A stretch of 5,936 nucleotides of DNA from UBA8110 sp964597275. GTDB taxonomy: Bacteria; SAR324; NAC60-12. Shown here one piece after another: positions 1 through 5,862 of the stretch. A program made the position numbers and the translations under genes. Positions within the stretch are counted from its first letter, which is position 1; each line of letters begins with the position of its first letter. The notes below the pieces were generated by a model. The model saw nothing but the letters and a program-made list of their open reading frames with translations, did not search any database and was not told the origin of the DNA. The DNA is taken from assembly GCA_964597275.1 (NCBI GenBank), contig CAZQXS010000168.1:1-5936 (forward strand), read 5' to 3'.

Positions 1-446
1 TCGAGCTTGCGGCGCACCTCCTCGTGGAACTTCCCGGAGACAAGGATGCTCCCCGGCTCCGCCATCGGTTCCAGCCGCGCCGCCACGTTCACCCCGTCGC
101 CAAAGAGGTTGTCGCCCTCCATGATCACGTCACCGAGGTTGAGGCCCACGCGGAACTCCATGCGGTCCTCCGGCGGCACCGCCCCGTTGCGGTCCCGCAG
201 GTTCCTCTGGAACTCGACTGCCGCCACCAGTGCGTCCACGGGACTGGCGAACTCGGCGATCACGGAGTCTCCCGCGCTGCCGAAGATACGCCCGTGATTC
301 CCGGCAATCGAGTCGTCAATGATGACGCGGCAGGCCTTGAGGTTGCGTAGCGTGCGGTTCTCGTCCTCGCCCATCTTCCGGCTGAAGCCCACGAGGTCGG
401 CGACAAGGATGGCGACGAGTTTGCGTTTTGGAGTTGGATCGGTCAT
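1..446 (-). CDS. Class III adenylate/guanylate cyclase, N-terminal part (truncated by window edge)
   Basis: The ATG at 446-444 opens a frame of 148 complete codons that runs off the left edge. AAGG lies 5 nt before the ATG. The translation is a class III nucleotidyl cyclase catalytic domain placed right at the N-terminus. Visible features are the first metal-binding Asp in VADLVGFS (D17), the second in AGDSVIAEF (D60), and the dimer-partner motif FGDGVNVAARLE with transition-state residues N120 and R124. Proteins with this N-terminal arrangement often continue into ATPase or TPR regions, which cannot be seen here. Class III cyclases make cAMP or cGMP as homodimers. The two base-selecting positions look atypical: the KTxGD lysine position is Gly56, and the residue ahead of FGDGVN is Asn113 rather than Asp. 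I therefore do not assign ATP or GTP specificity. It is transcribed away from the dehydrogenase and is probably unrelated to the importer. Confidence 0.85.
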   Translation of the reverse strand, partial: MTDPTPKRKLVAILVADLVGFSRKMGEDENRTLRNLKACRVIIDDSIAGNHGRIFGSAGDSVIAEFASPVDALVAAVEFQRNLRDRNGAVPPEDRMEFRVGLNLGDVIMEGDNLFGDGVNVAARLEPMAEPGSILVSGKFHEEVRRKL

Positions 447-552
447 GACTGCCTTGTAGGGCGGGTGTGAAAAAACAGGGTTCCGGTGCCCATTATGATC
501 GGAGGGGGAGGGCAAGAGGCAAGTTTTTCGTGGGGGGCTGTGAAGTGGAGGA

Positions 553-639
553 TCAGTGCAGCAACTGCTTCAGCAGGGCGCACAACTCGGACTTGCGCTC
601 GATGCCGAGGCCCGGAGTGAGGGAAACAGGCTCCTGCTT
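553..639 (-). pseudogene. Possible 3' remnant of an unidentified gene
   Basis: On the minus strand there are 28 open codons between a TGA at 642-640 and a TGA at 555-553, with no usable start codon at the 5' end. The third codon position is G or C in 25 of 28 codons, and in all of the last 20, which is coding-like. The C-terminal peptide includes PGLGIERKSELCALLKQLLH, a plausible amphipathic helical tail. It ends about 107 bp before the cyclase start, on the same strand, as an intact upstream neighbour would. I read it as the surviving 3' end of a gene whose 5' part was lost when the dehydrogenase side was joined. The family is not identified. It may also be a chance open frame, since it is short. 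Confidence 0.3.
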
Positions 640-693
640 TCAGCTTGTCCAGAGCAGAAAATCAGGAATGCTGGAGAAGGAACAAAACACCGT

Positions 694-697
694 AGGA
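694..697 (+). promoter_or_regulatory. Ribosome binding site that sets the dehydrogenase start
   Basis: AGGA at 694-697 lies 5 nt before the ATG at 703. The same frame is open upstream to an ATG at 556, but the 49 residues added by that start match no part of the Rossmann family. The family N-terminus (CKLGFIGLGQMG) begins right after the 703 start, so the longer version is rejected. Confidence 0.6.
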
Positions 698-702
698 AAG
701 AA

Positions 703-1584
703 ATGCCAAACAATCCATGCAAACTTGGCTTCATCGGCTTGGGGCAGATGGGCCAGCCGATGGCCACCAACCTGACTCAGGCCGGACACGAGGTTTCGGT
801 TTATGACGTTGCGGAGCTGTCCGAAAAAAACCCGGTGGGGGCAACCGCCTGCGGCGCGGTGGCCGAAGTCGCCACCCGTGCTGAAACCGTGTTTCTCAGC
901 CTGCCGGATCACCACGTCAGCCTTGCAGTGGCACAGGAGCTTGCCACGGCTTCAGACCGGATCGTGCAGACGGTGGTGGAGACTTCGACGGTGGGCGTGG
1001 AGGGAGCGTTGGAGATTGGACAGCGCTTGGCCGACTCCGGCATTGCGCTGGTGGACGCCCCGGTTTCAGGCGGACGCGCTGGAGCCGTGGCAGGCACCCT
1101 GACCGTGATGTTCTCCGGAACGGCGGCCCAACTCGAAGCCCTCAGCCCCATCCTTGAGGCAATCGCCAAGAACGTGTTTCACGTCGGGGAGCAGTGGGGG
1201 CAGGGGCAGGCGATGAAGCTGCTCAACAACTTCCTCTCCGGAGTCGCCATGCTGGCCACCTCCGAGGCCATTGCGTTTGGAAAAAACCGGGGGCTGGACC
1301 CTGAGACGATGTGTCAGGTGCTGAATGTCTCCACAGGCATCAACTCGGCCACACGAGACAAGTTTCCGAAGCAGATCATCCCCGGACACTACGCCGCCGG
1401 ATTCACCAACACCCTGCTGACCAAAGACCTCTGCCTCTACCTCGCGGAAGTTCAGCAGCAGCACACCCCGGATCGGCTGGGCGCGGTCGTCACCGAGTTC
1501 TGGCAGCGCTTCACCCAAGCGGAACCCAACACGGACTTCACGCGGGTTTTTCCGTATTTGATGAAATCTCGAAACGCTGAATGA
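703..1584 (+). CDS. NAD-type beta-hydroxyacid dehydrogenase (3-hydroxyisobutyrate dehydrogenase / 2-hydroxy-3-oxopropionate reductase family)
   Basis: This 293-residue protein is the usual length for soluble cytoplasmic beta-hydroxyacid dehydrogenases, which interconvert a 3-hydroxyacid and its semialdehyde or ketone with NAD(P). The N-terminal Rossmann fold carries the dinucleotide loop GFIGLGQMGQPM (GxGxxG at residues 12-17). Asp35, at the end of the second strand (VYDV), favours NAD over NADP. The substrate-binding signature DAPVSGG is at 118-124, followed by GTLTVMFSG at 131-139. The catalytic lysine is K172 in GQAMKLLNN, with N176 as the conserved partner. The rest is the all-helical dimerisation domain. 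All catalytic residues are present, so it should be active. Members act on 3-hydroxyisobutyrate, tartronate semialdehyde, L-threonate or similar acids, and sequence alone does not choose between them. It is the only plus-strand gene and converges on the SorC regulator. A link to polyol or sugar-acid use is inferred from context. Confidence 0.92.
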   Translation: MPNNPCKLGFIGLGQMGQPMATNLTQAGHEVSVYDVAELSEKNPVGATACGAVAEVATRAETVFLSLPDHHVSLAVAQELATASDRIVQTVVETSTVGVEGALEIGQRLADSGIALVDAPVSGGRAGAVAGTLTVMFSGTAAQLEALSPILEAIAKNVFHVGEQWGQGQAMKLLNNFLSGVAMLATSEAIAFGKNRGLDPETMCQVLNVSTGINSATRDKFPKQIIPGHYAAGFTNTLLTKDLCLYLAEVQQQHTPDRLGAVVTEFWQRFTQAEPNTDFTRVFPYLMKSRNAE

Positions 1585-1594
1585 GCATGGCAAC

Positions 1595-1627
1595 GCTCCG
1601 TGCTTCGACAGGCTCAGCACGAACGAG
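1595..1627. repeat. Palindromic dispersed repeat in convergent junction
   Basis: CGTGCT (1599-1604) and AGCACG (1616-1621) form a 6-bp stem around an 11-nt loop. CTC (1596-1598) and GAG (1625-1627) could extend it across a bulge. The core TTCGACAGGCTCAGCACGAA closely resembles a short palindromic repeat that recurs between genes in many unrelated bacterial genomes. It fills most of the 73-bp gap between the stop codons of the dehydrogenase and the regulator. No T-tract follows on either strand, so it is not a classical intrinsic terminator, although the hairpin could still protect both mRNA ends. Confidence 0.55.
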
Positions 1628-1657
1628 GCAGGCGTAGGCAGAGGTCCGTTGGTTTGC

Positions 1658-2605
1658 TCACGTCACCAAGGCGCAGGCGGTGGCTTCGTCGGTGATCAGG
1701 CTGTGGAGCATCTCTCCGGTCAGTGCCCCCTGCACGGCCCTGACTTTCTCGGAACCTCCGGCGATGCCCACCACATGCTTCATGCGCTTGAGGTCTTGCA
1801 AGCCCGTGGCGATCAGGCGGGCGTGGTGTTCCAGTTCCAGCAGTTCCCCCTGTTCGTTGAAGTACTCCCCAAAAATTTCTCCAATCGCCCCCTGCTTCCG
1901 CAACACCTCCAACTCCTGCGGGGACTTGTAGCCGAACTGATGGAAGCCGTCGCTGGGGGCCACCGCTCCAATCCCCACCAACGCCATGTCGCAGACCGCG
2001 CCCATCTGCATCACCTGCCGCACCTCTTCTTCCTCCAACAGCGCGTCCCGCACCTGTGCGGAATTGACGAGCAAGGGCGTGGGGATGACATGAAACGGAT
2101 AGTACAATCCGGAAAGGAAACTGCCCAGGTTCTTCGGCGCTTGGGTGCTGAGGTAGTTCGAGACCCCGCCACAGAGCGTAACGAAGGAAACCTGCTCGGC
2201 GGAAAGCCGTCCCAAGTGCCGCAGGGTCCACATCACGGTCGAACCCCAGCCCAGCCCCACCAACGCCTGCGCCCCGACAACCTGCTGCTCCAAGAACTGC
2301 GCTCCAGCCATGCCAAGGCTTTCGGCAGTCTGCTCGTGCGGGGTCTCCGGAATCACCATCACCTCGCGCAGCCCCCAACGCTGCCGCAGGGCGTCTTCGA
2401 GTTCCAGCAGGCGCGTGTCCTGCCCCGACACATGGATCGAGACAAAGCCGCTGCTGCGGACCTCGTTGAGGATGTTGATCACCCGCGCCCGATTGAGTCC
2501 GAGCTTCTTGGCGATCTCGTTCTGGGTCAGCCCCGTCTTGTAGTAGTACCACGCCACGCGGGTGGCGTACCGCTGGATGTCCCGTTCGGTGGTGGTGAGG
2601 CGCAT
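1658..2605 (-). CDS. SorC-family sugar-responsive transcriptional regulator
   Basis: This 315-residue protein has the two-domain layout and usual length of SorC/DeoR-type regulators. A helix-turn-helix lies near residues 26-46 (LTQNEIAKKLGLNRARVINI), after a short N-terminal helix typical of the family. The remainder is the SorC effector domain, related to phosphosugar isomerases. Its glycine-rich loop VGLGWGST is at 116-123, ALVGIGAV lies mid-domain, and GIAGGSEK (280-287) and ITDEATA (304-310) are near the C-terminus. These are the conserved phosphosugar-binding elements. Known members are tetramers that release or change DNA contacts on binding a sugar phosphate. The start at 2605 is preceded only by a purine-rich GAAGAG, a weak ribosome site. 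It lies 89 bp downstream of the DUF2160 gene on the same strand, so it may be co-transcribed with the importer or have its own promoter. The likely target is the importer operon. GlpSTPQ operons in rhizobia use a DeoR-type GlpR, so a SorC partner suggests a different inducer. The effector is unknown. Confidence 0.88.
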   Translation of the reverse strand: MRLTTTERDIQRYATRVAWYYYKTGLTQNEIAKKLGLNRARVINILNEVRSSGFVSIHVSGQDTRLLELEDALRQRWGLREVMVIPETPHEQTAESLGMAGAQFLEQQVVGAQALVGLGWGSTVMWTLRHLGRLSAEQVSFVTLCGGVSNYLSTQAPKNLGSFLSGLYYPFHVIPTPLLVNSAQVRDALLEEEEVRQVMQMGAVCDMALVGIGAVAPSDGFHQFGYKSPQELEVLRKQGAIGEIFGEYFNEQGELLELEHHARLIATGLQDLKRMKHVVGIAGGSEKVRAVQGALTGEMLHSLITDEATACALVT

Positions 2606-2694
2606 AATTCTCTTCGTGATGAGGGTTGGACTGAAAGCCTGCGCATGCCCCCCGACAAACCAGCGATCTACAAAGCAGGCACCAAGACTTTAAA

Positions 2695-2976
2695 TCATAC
2701 CCATTTGAAAACTACAATTGCGTATCCAATTGCAACCGCCGATGCTCCCCAAAGTGTGACATCACTCAAACCCAACCATCCCAGGTGGATGAATCCACTG
2801 CCGAGCAGGGAGATGAACAGTCGGTCTCCACGGGTAGTATTCAGCCTCAGCACACCGTAGCGCGGTGATCCTCCGGGCTTAAAATACTCCCAAACACTCA
2901 TGGCGCAAAGGGCCAAGGCAATCAGCAGAAAGAAAGTGGCCGTTTGCCAAGTCCACGCCATCCACGATAAAAACAT
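2695..2976 (-). CDS. DUF2160 small integral membrane protein of a GlpSTPQ-type importer
   Basis: This 93-residue protein has three likely membrane segments, near residues 8-28, 53-72 and 74-91. A short polar loop between the first two contains WEYFKPGGSPRYGVLRLNT and TRGDR. That loop, the opening MAWTWQTATFF and the stretch FIHLGWLGL are hallmarks of the DUF2160 family as I recall it. Members are encoded next to the glycerol-type ABC permeases GlpP and GlpQ. No enzymatic role is established. It may be an accessory subunit of the permease complex, but that is inferred from gene order alone. The start is 3 bp after the glpQ stop, and a strong GGAGG (minus strand, 2990-2986) sits 9 nt ahead inside the end of glpQ, which suggests co-translation with the permease. 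In the rhizobial operon the substrate-binding protein gene follows next. Here the SorC regulator does. Confidence 0.88.
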   Translation of the reverse strand: MFLSWMAWTWQTATFFLLIALALCAMSVWEYFKPGGSPRYGVLRLNTTRGDRLFISLLGSGFIHLGWLGLSDVTLWGASAVAIGYAIVVFKWV

Positions 2977-2979
2977 GAC

Positions 2980-3780
2980 TCACACCCTCCCCAAGGCAAA
3001 GCCCTTGGCAATATAGTTCCGAACAAAGTAGATCACGAACGCTCCGGGGATGATGGTCAGTGTGCCCGCAGCGGACAACAGCCCCAACTCATATCCCGCT
3101 GTGCTGACGGTTCGCGTCATGGTGGCCGCAATCGGTTTTGCCTCAACCGAGGTCAGCGTCTTCGCAAGCAGCAGTTCCACCCAAGAAAACATGAAGCAGA
3201 AAAAAGCAGCAACCCCGATTCCTGCAGCAATGGCCGGAACAAAGATCTTCACAAAGAAGCGCCAGAAGGAATAGCCATCAATGTAGGCCGTTTCATCCAA
3301 CTCCTTGGGGACTCCGGACATGAAGCCCTCCAGAATCCAGACGGCCAGGGGGATGTTGAACAGGCAGTGGGACAGGGCAACGGCGAGATGGGTGTCGAAG
3401 AGTTCCATCGCCGAGTAGAACTGGAAAAAAGGCAGGGCAAACACGGCAGGAGGGGCCATGCGGTTCGTCAACAGCCAGAAGAACAGATGCTTGTCTCCAA
3501 GAAACTTGTAGCGCGAAAACGCATAGGCAGCGGGCAAGGCAACCCCCACCGAAATCACAGTGTTGATGAACACATATGTCAACGAGTTGACGTAGCCCAT
3601 GTACCAAGTGGAGTCCGTGAAAATCTTCACATAGTTCTCAACCGTGAACTCGTTGGGCCACAGGGTGAACGAGCCAAGGATTTCATTGGTCGTCTTAAAG
3701 GACATGTTGATGAGCCAATAGATGGGCAGCATCAAAAACAGGATGTACAGCGTGGGGACAAGCCAGACGAACCGTTTCAT
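2980..3780 (-). CDS. glpQ: ABC importer inner-membrane permease, GlpQ type
   Basis: This 266-residue MalG-like permease is full length for the carbohydrate-uptake type 1 family. The first membrane helix is at about residues 5-25, followed by a periplasmic loop (residues 26-63) and about five more helices. The cytoplasmic EAA loop, which docks on the ATPase, is at about 157-184 (VPKELDETAYIDGYSFWRFF, with the conserved Asp-Gly at 168-169). The C-terminus NYIAKGFALGRV is typical of MalG-like subunits. LLTNRMAPPAVFALPFF (103-119) is characteristic of this subfamily. It pairs with GlpP to form the channel. Its ATG overlaps the glpP stop as ATGA (3780-3777), and GAGG precedes it inside glpP, so the two subunits are probably translated in step. 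The symbol follows rhizobial glycerol ABC usage and is unrelated to E. coli glpQ, a phosphodiesterase. Glycerol as substrate is inferred from family resemblance. Confidence 0.9.
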   Translation of the reverse strand: MKRFVWLVPTLYILFLMLPIYWLINMSFKTTNEILGSFTLWPNEFTVENYVKIFTDSTWYMGYVNSLTYVFINTVISVGVALPAAYAFSRYKFLGDKHLFFWLLTNRMAPPAVFALPFFQFYSAMELFDTHLAVALSHCLFNIPLAVWILEGFMSGVPKELDETAYIDGYSFWRFFVKIFVPAIAAGIGVAAFFCFMFSWVELLLAKTLTSVEAKPIAATMTRTVSTAGYELGLLSAAGTLTIIPGAFVIYFVRNYIAKGFALGRV

Positions 3781-4646
3781 TGCTGAACCTCACTACGCAT
3801 CATCAAGGTGTAGAACACCCAGCAAAGCAGCAGGACGACCAGAAAGTAGATCAGTGACATGGATGCGGCGGGGCCGAGATCGAACTGGCCGAGAGCCACC
3901 TTGACCAAGTCAATGGACAGAAAGGTGGTGCTGTTGCCGGGGCCTCCTCCGGTCAGAACAAACGGCTCGGTGTAAACCATGAAGCTGTCCATCAGCCGCA
4001 ACAAAATGGCGATCGTCAACACCCGTTTCATTTTCGGCAGTTGAATGTAGCGGAAGACCTGCCAGCTTGACGCCCCATCAATCTTCGCCGCTTGGTAGAA
4101 CGCATCAGGAATCGCGCTCAGTCCGGCATAACAGAGCAACACCACCAGCGATGTCCAGTGCCAGACATCCATCGCAATCACGGTCGCCCAAGCCGAGATG
4201 GGTTGTTGGGTGAAATTGTAGCTGATGCCCAAGCCGTTGATCATTCGGCCCAGCAACCCGATGTCCGGAAGGGCAAAGATGTTCCACATTGCCCCCACGA
4301 CATTCCAGGGGATCAGCAGAGGCAGAGCCATGAAGACCAAGCATACCGAAACACCAATCCCCCGGTGCGGCATGCTCAGCGCGATTGCTATGCCGAGCGG
4401 AACTTCGATGCCCAAGATCAGAAACGTAAAGAGCAACTGACGCAGCAAGGAGGCATGAAAACGCTCCGAGCGTAAAACCTCCTGAAACCACCTCACACCC
4501 TCCCAGAAAAACATGTTGTTGCCAAACGTCTCCTGCACAGAATAGTTCACCACGGTCATCAGGGGGATGACCGCATTGAAGGCCACCAGCAGCAGGACAG
4601 GCAAGACCATGAACCATGCCTTTTGGTTCTGGACTTTCTCAATCAT
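3777..4646 (-). CDS. glpP: ABC importer inner-membrane permease, GlpP type
   Basis: This 289-residue MalF-like permease closely resembles, from memory, the rhizobial GlpP subunit of the glycerol ABC importer. Distinctive stretches include AWFMVLPVLLLVAFNAVIPL (10-29), a periplasmic VNYSVQETFGNN segment, MDVWHWTSLVVLLCYAGLSA (159-178) and YTEPFVLTGGGPGNSTTFLS (225-244). The first helix spans about 11-33, with about five more between 68 and 283. The EAA loop that contacts the ATPase lies at about 179-206 (IPDAFYQAAKIDGASSWQVF, with the conserved Gly at 191). The start overlaps the glpT stop as ATGA (4646-4643). AAGGAG (minus strand, 4656-4651) lies 4 nt upstream inside glpT, a strong site consistent with coupled translation. 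Among the genes here, it is the best evidence for a GlpSTPQ-type system rather than a generic sugar importer. Confidence 0.92.
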   Translation of the reverse strand: MIEKVQNQKAWFMVLPVLLLVAFNAVIPLMTVVNYSVQETFGNNMFFWEGVRWFQEVLRSERFHASLLRQLLFTFLILGIEVPLGIAIALSMPHRGIGVSVCLVFMALPLLIPWNVVGAMWNIFALPDIGLLGRMINGLGISYNFTQQPISAWATVIAMDVWHWTSLVVLLCYAGLSAIPDAFYQAAKIDGASSWQVFRYIQLPKMKRVLTIAILLRLMDSFMVYTEPFVLTGGGPGNSTTFLSIDLVKVALGQFDLGPAASMSLIYFLVVLLLCWVFYTLMMRSEVQQ

Positions 4647-5728
4647 GAGGCTCCTTTCCTTTCGTGTAGCCAGCCTTCGCAGTAAACCTGAGTATGCTCA
4701 GGATCAAAGGCGACCCGCACATTCTCACTTGGAATTGCCACGTCTTCGGGCACATAAACATTGAGCAACGATCCGCCACATTCCGCTTTGACGATGCGAT
4801 AACGGCCAACGTCATCAATTCTGTGAACATTGACGGGGAACCCTTCGGAATCAAACTTGATGAACTCCGGGCGGATGCCAAGCTCCAAGCGACTGCCCGG
4901 CTCAACAGGAGGGAGCGGGAACGGCAGTTGAACACGATTCCCCGCAAAAACGGGGGAGCCCTCGATTAACTCACACGGCAACAGGTTCATTCCGGGAGAG
5001 CCGATGAAATGCCCGACAAAGGTGTGCTTGGGTTTCTCAAAGAGTTCACTCGGTGTCCCAACCTGCACGACCTCGCCTTCATACATGACCACCACCTCAT
5101 CGGCAAAGGTCAGTGCTTCGGTTTGGTCATGAGTGACATAGATCATGGTGAAATCGAAACGTCTGTGAAGCTGTTTCAGTTGCGACCGCAGTTCCCACTT
5201 GAGATGGGGGTCAATGACCGTCAGCGGCTCATCAAACATCATCACATTGACATCGGGGCGCACGAGTCCACGACCCAACGAAATTTTCTGCTTCCCGTCC
5301 GCCGTCAGTCCGGAGGCTTTCTTGTGGAGAGAAGCGGTCAACTCCAGCATATCCGCAACCTCCCGAACCCGCTGCTCGATTTCCGAGGGGTTCATGTTTC
5401 GATTTCTAAGCGGAAACGCCAGATTGTCATGAACGCTCATCGTGTCGTACACAACAGGAAATTGAAATACTTGGGCAATGTTGCGCTGATCAGGCGTGTG
5501 TGCAGTGATGTCTGTCCCGTTGAAGAGAACCTTCCCCTCCGTGGGCTGCAACAACCCCGAAACAATGTTCAGCAGGGTGGTTTTTCCACAGCCCGAAGGC
5601 CCCAAAAGGGCATAGGCACCACCATCCTTGCAGGTCAGGTCAATGCCCTGCAAGGCATAGTCGGTAGCAGTTCCGTTGGGCTTTTGCTGGTAACTATGCC
5701 TGATTTTCTGAAAGGTGATTTCCGCCAT
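4643..5728 (-). CDS. glpT: ABC importer ATPase subunit, GlpT type, with degenerate signature motif
   Basis: This 361-residue MalK-like ATPase has Walker A GPSGCGKTT at 43-51, the Q-loop VFQFP (Q88), Walker B VMMFDEP at 161-167 with catalytic Glu166, the D-loop LTVID (168-172) and the switch His199 in YVTHDQTEA. The C-terminal third (about 240-361) is the TOBE-type regulatory region. The ABC signature, normally LSGGQ, reads LTADGKQ (140-146). This variant is typical of the GlpT subunit of GlpSTPQ importers, so it is probably functional in a mixed pair with GlpS rather than decayed. The start at 5728 fits the family N-terminus (MAEITFQKIRHSY). The frame stays open upstream to an ATG at 5809, but those 27 codons lie mostly in the inserted repeat element and are rejected. 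No Shine-Dalgarno sequence is visible before 5728. The symbol is unrelated to E. coli glpT (glycerol-3-phosphate antiporter). Confidence 0.9.
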   Translation of the reverse strand: MAEITFQKIRHSYQQKPNGTATDYALQGIDLTCKDGGAYALLGPSGCGKTTLLNIVSGLLQPTEGKVLFNGTDITAHTPDQRNIAQVFQFPVVYDTMSVHDNLAFPLRNRNMNPSEIEQRVREVADMLELTASLHKKASGLTADGKQKISLGRGLVRPDVNVMMFDEPLTVIDPHLKWELRSQLKQLHRRFDFTMIYVTHDQTEALTFADEVVVMYEGEVVQVGTPSELFEKPKHTFVGHFIGSPGMNLLPCELIEGSPVFAGNRVQLPFPLPPVEPGSRLELGIRPEFIKFDSEGFPVNVHRIDDVGRYRIVKAECGGSLLNVYVPEDVAIPSENVRVAFDPEHTQVYCEGWLHERKGAS

Positions 5729-5738
5729 GATGTGAACG

Positions 5739-5744
5739 ATTATA
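5739..5744 (-). promoter_or_regulatory. Possible -10 box formed by the element end ahead of glpT
   Basis: Read toward glpT, the tip of the element is a perfect TATAAT, and only 10 nt separate it from the glpT ATG. Transcription from it would start within a few bases of the ATG, giving an almost leaderless mRNA, which would fit the missing ribosome site. No good -35 box lies at the right distance (the bases there are near GTCTCG). Because the hexamer belongs to the terminal repeat, it may be coincidental. Confidence 0.22.
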
Positions 5745-5775
5745 GTGATTCCGAATAAGAACGAGACACTCCGTT

Positions 5776-5822
5776 GTAGGAGCGTCCCTTGGACGCGATT
5801 CGCGGGCATGGCCCGCTCCTAC
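5776..5822. repeat. REP/REPIN-like double hairpin
   Basis: GTAGGAGCG (5776-5784) is the exact reverse complement of CGCTCCTAC (5814-5822). Inside are two perfect 6-bp hairpins with 3-nt loops: GCGTCC/GGACGC (5782-5796, loop CTT) and GCGGGC/GCCCGC (5802-5816, loop ATG), joined by GATTC. The region can therefore fold as one long hairpin or as a pair of small ones. Repeats built on GTAGGAGCG...GCGA are abundant between genes in several bacterial groups, where REPINs are spread by RAYT transposases. This one sits inside the larger inverted-repeat element and between two co-transcribed genes, where it could influence mRNA stability or attenuation. Confidence 0.75.
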
Positions 5823-5862
5823 GATGCTTCGAGCTTCGATGAGACAGAGACGTGTTCAATTC

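Noticed and set aside
492..522. Possible cyclase promoter on the minus strand (TTGCCT, 19-nt gap, CATAAT)
   Set aside because: The hexamers are imperfect and the spacer is long, so this is no better than chance in a 256-bp gap.
645..673. Possible dehydrogenase promoter (TTGTCC with a weak AATGCT 16 nt later)
   Set aside because: The -10 matches only three of six positions, which is not enough to call.
556..702. A 49-residue N-terminal extension of the dehydrogenase from an ATG at 556
   Set aside because: The extension resembles no family member, the Rossmann motif starts right after the 703 ATG, and that ATG has a good ribosome site. The upstream codons overlap the antisense gene remnant.
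2636..2680. GCCTGC/GCAGGC inverted pair between the DUF2160 gene and the regulator
   Set aside because: A 6-bp stem with a loop of more than 30 nt and no T-tract is neither a convincing terminator nor an operator.
1649..2860. A 403-codon plus-strand open frame across the regulator and the DUF2160 gene
   Set aside because: It is antisense to two well-supported genes, shows no recognisable domain and follows from the GC-rich third positions of the opposite strand.
5009..5758. A 249-codon plus-strand open frame opposite the ATPase
   Set aside because: It is antisense to an ATPase with every ABC motif, and the translated peptide has no family character.
5729..5809. A 27-residue N-terminal extension of the ATPase from an ATG at 5809
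   Set aside because: It is mostly encoded by the repeat element, and the family N-terminus begins at the 5728 ATG.
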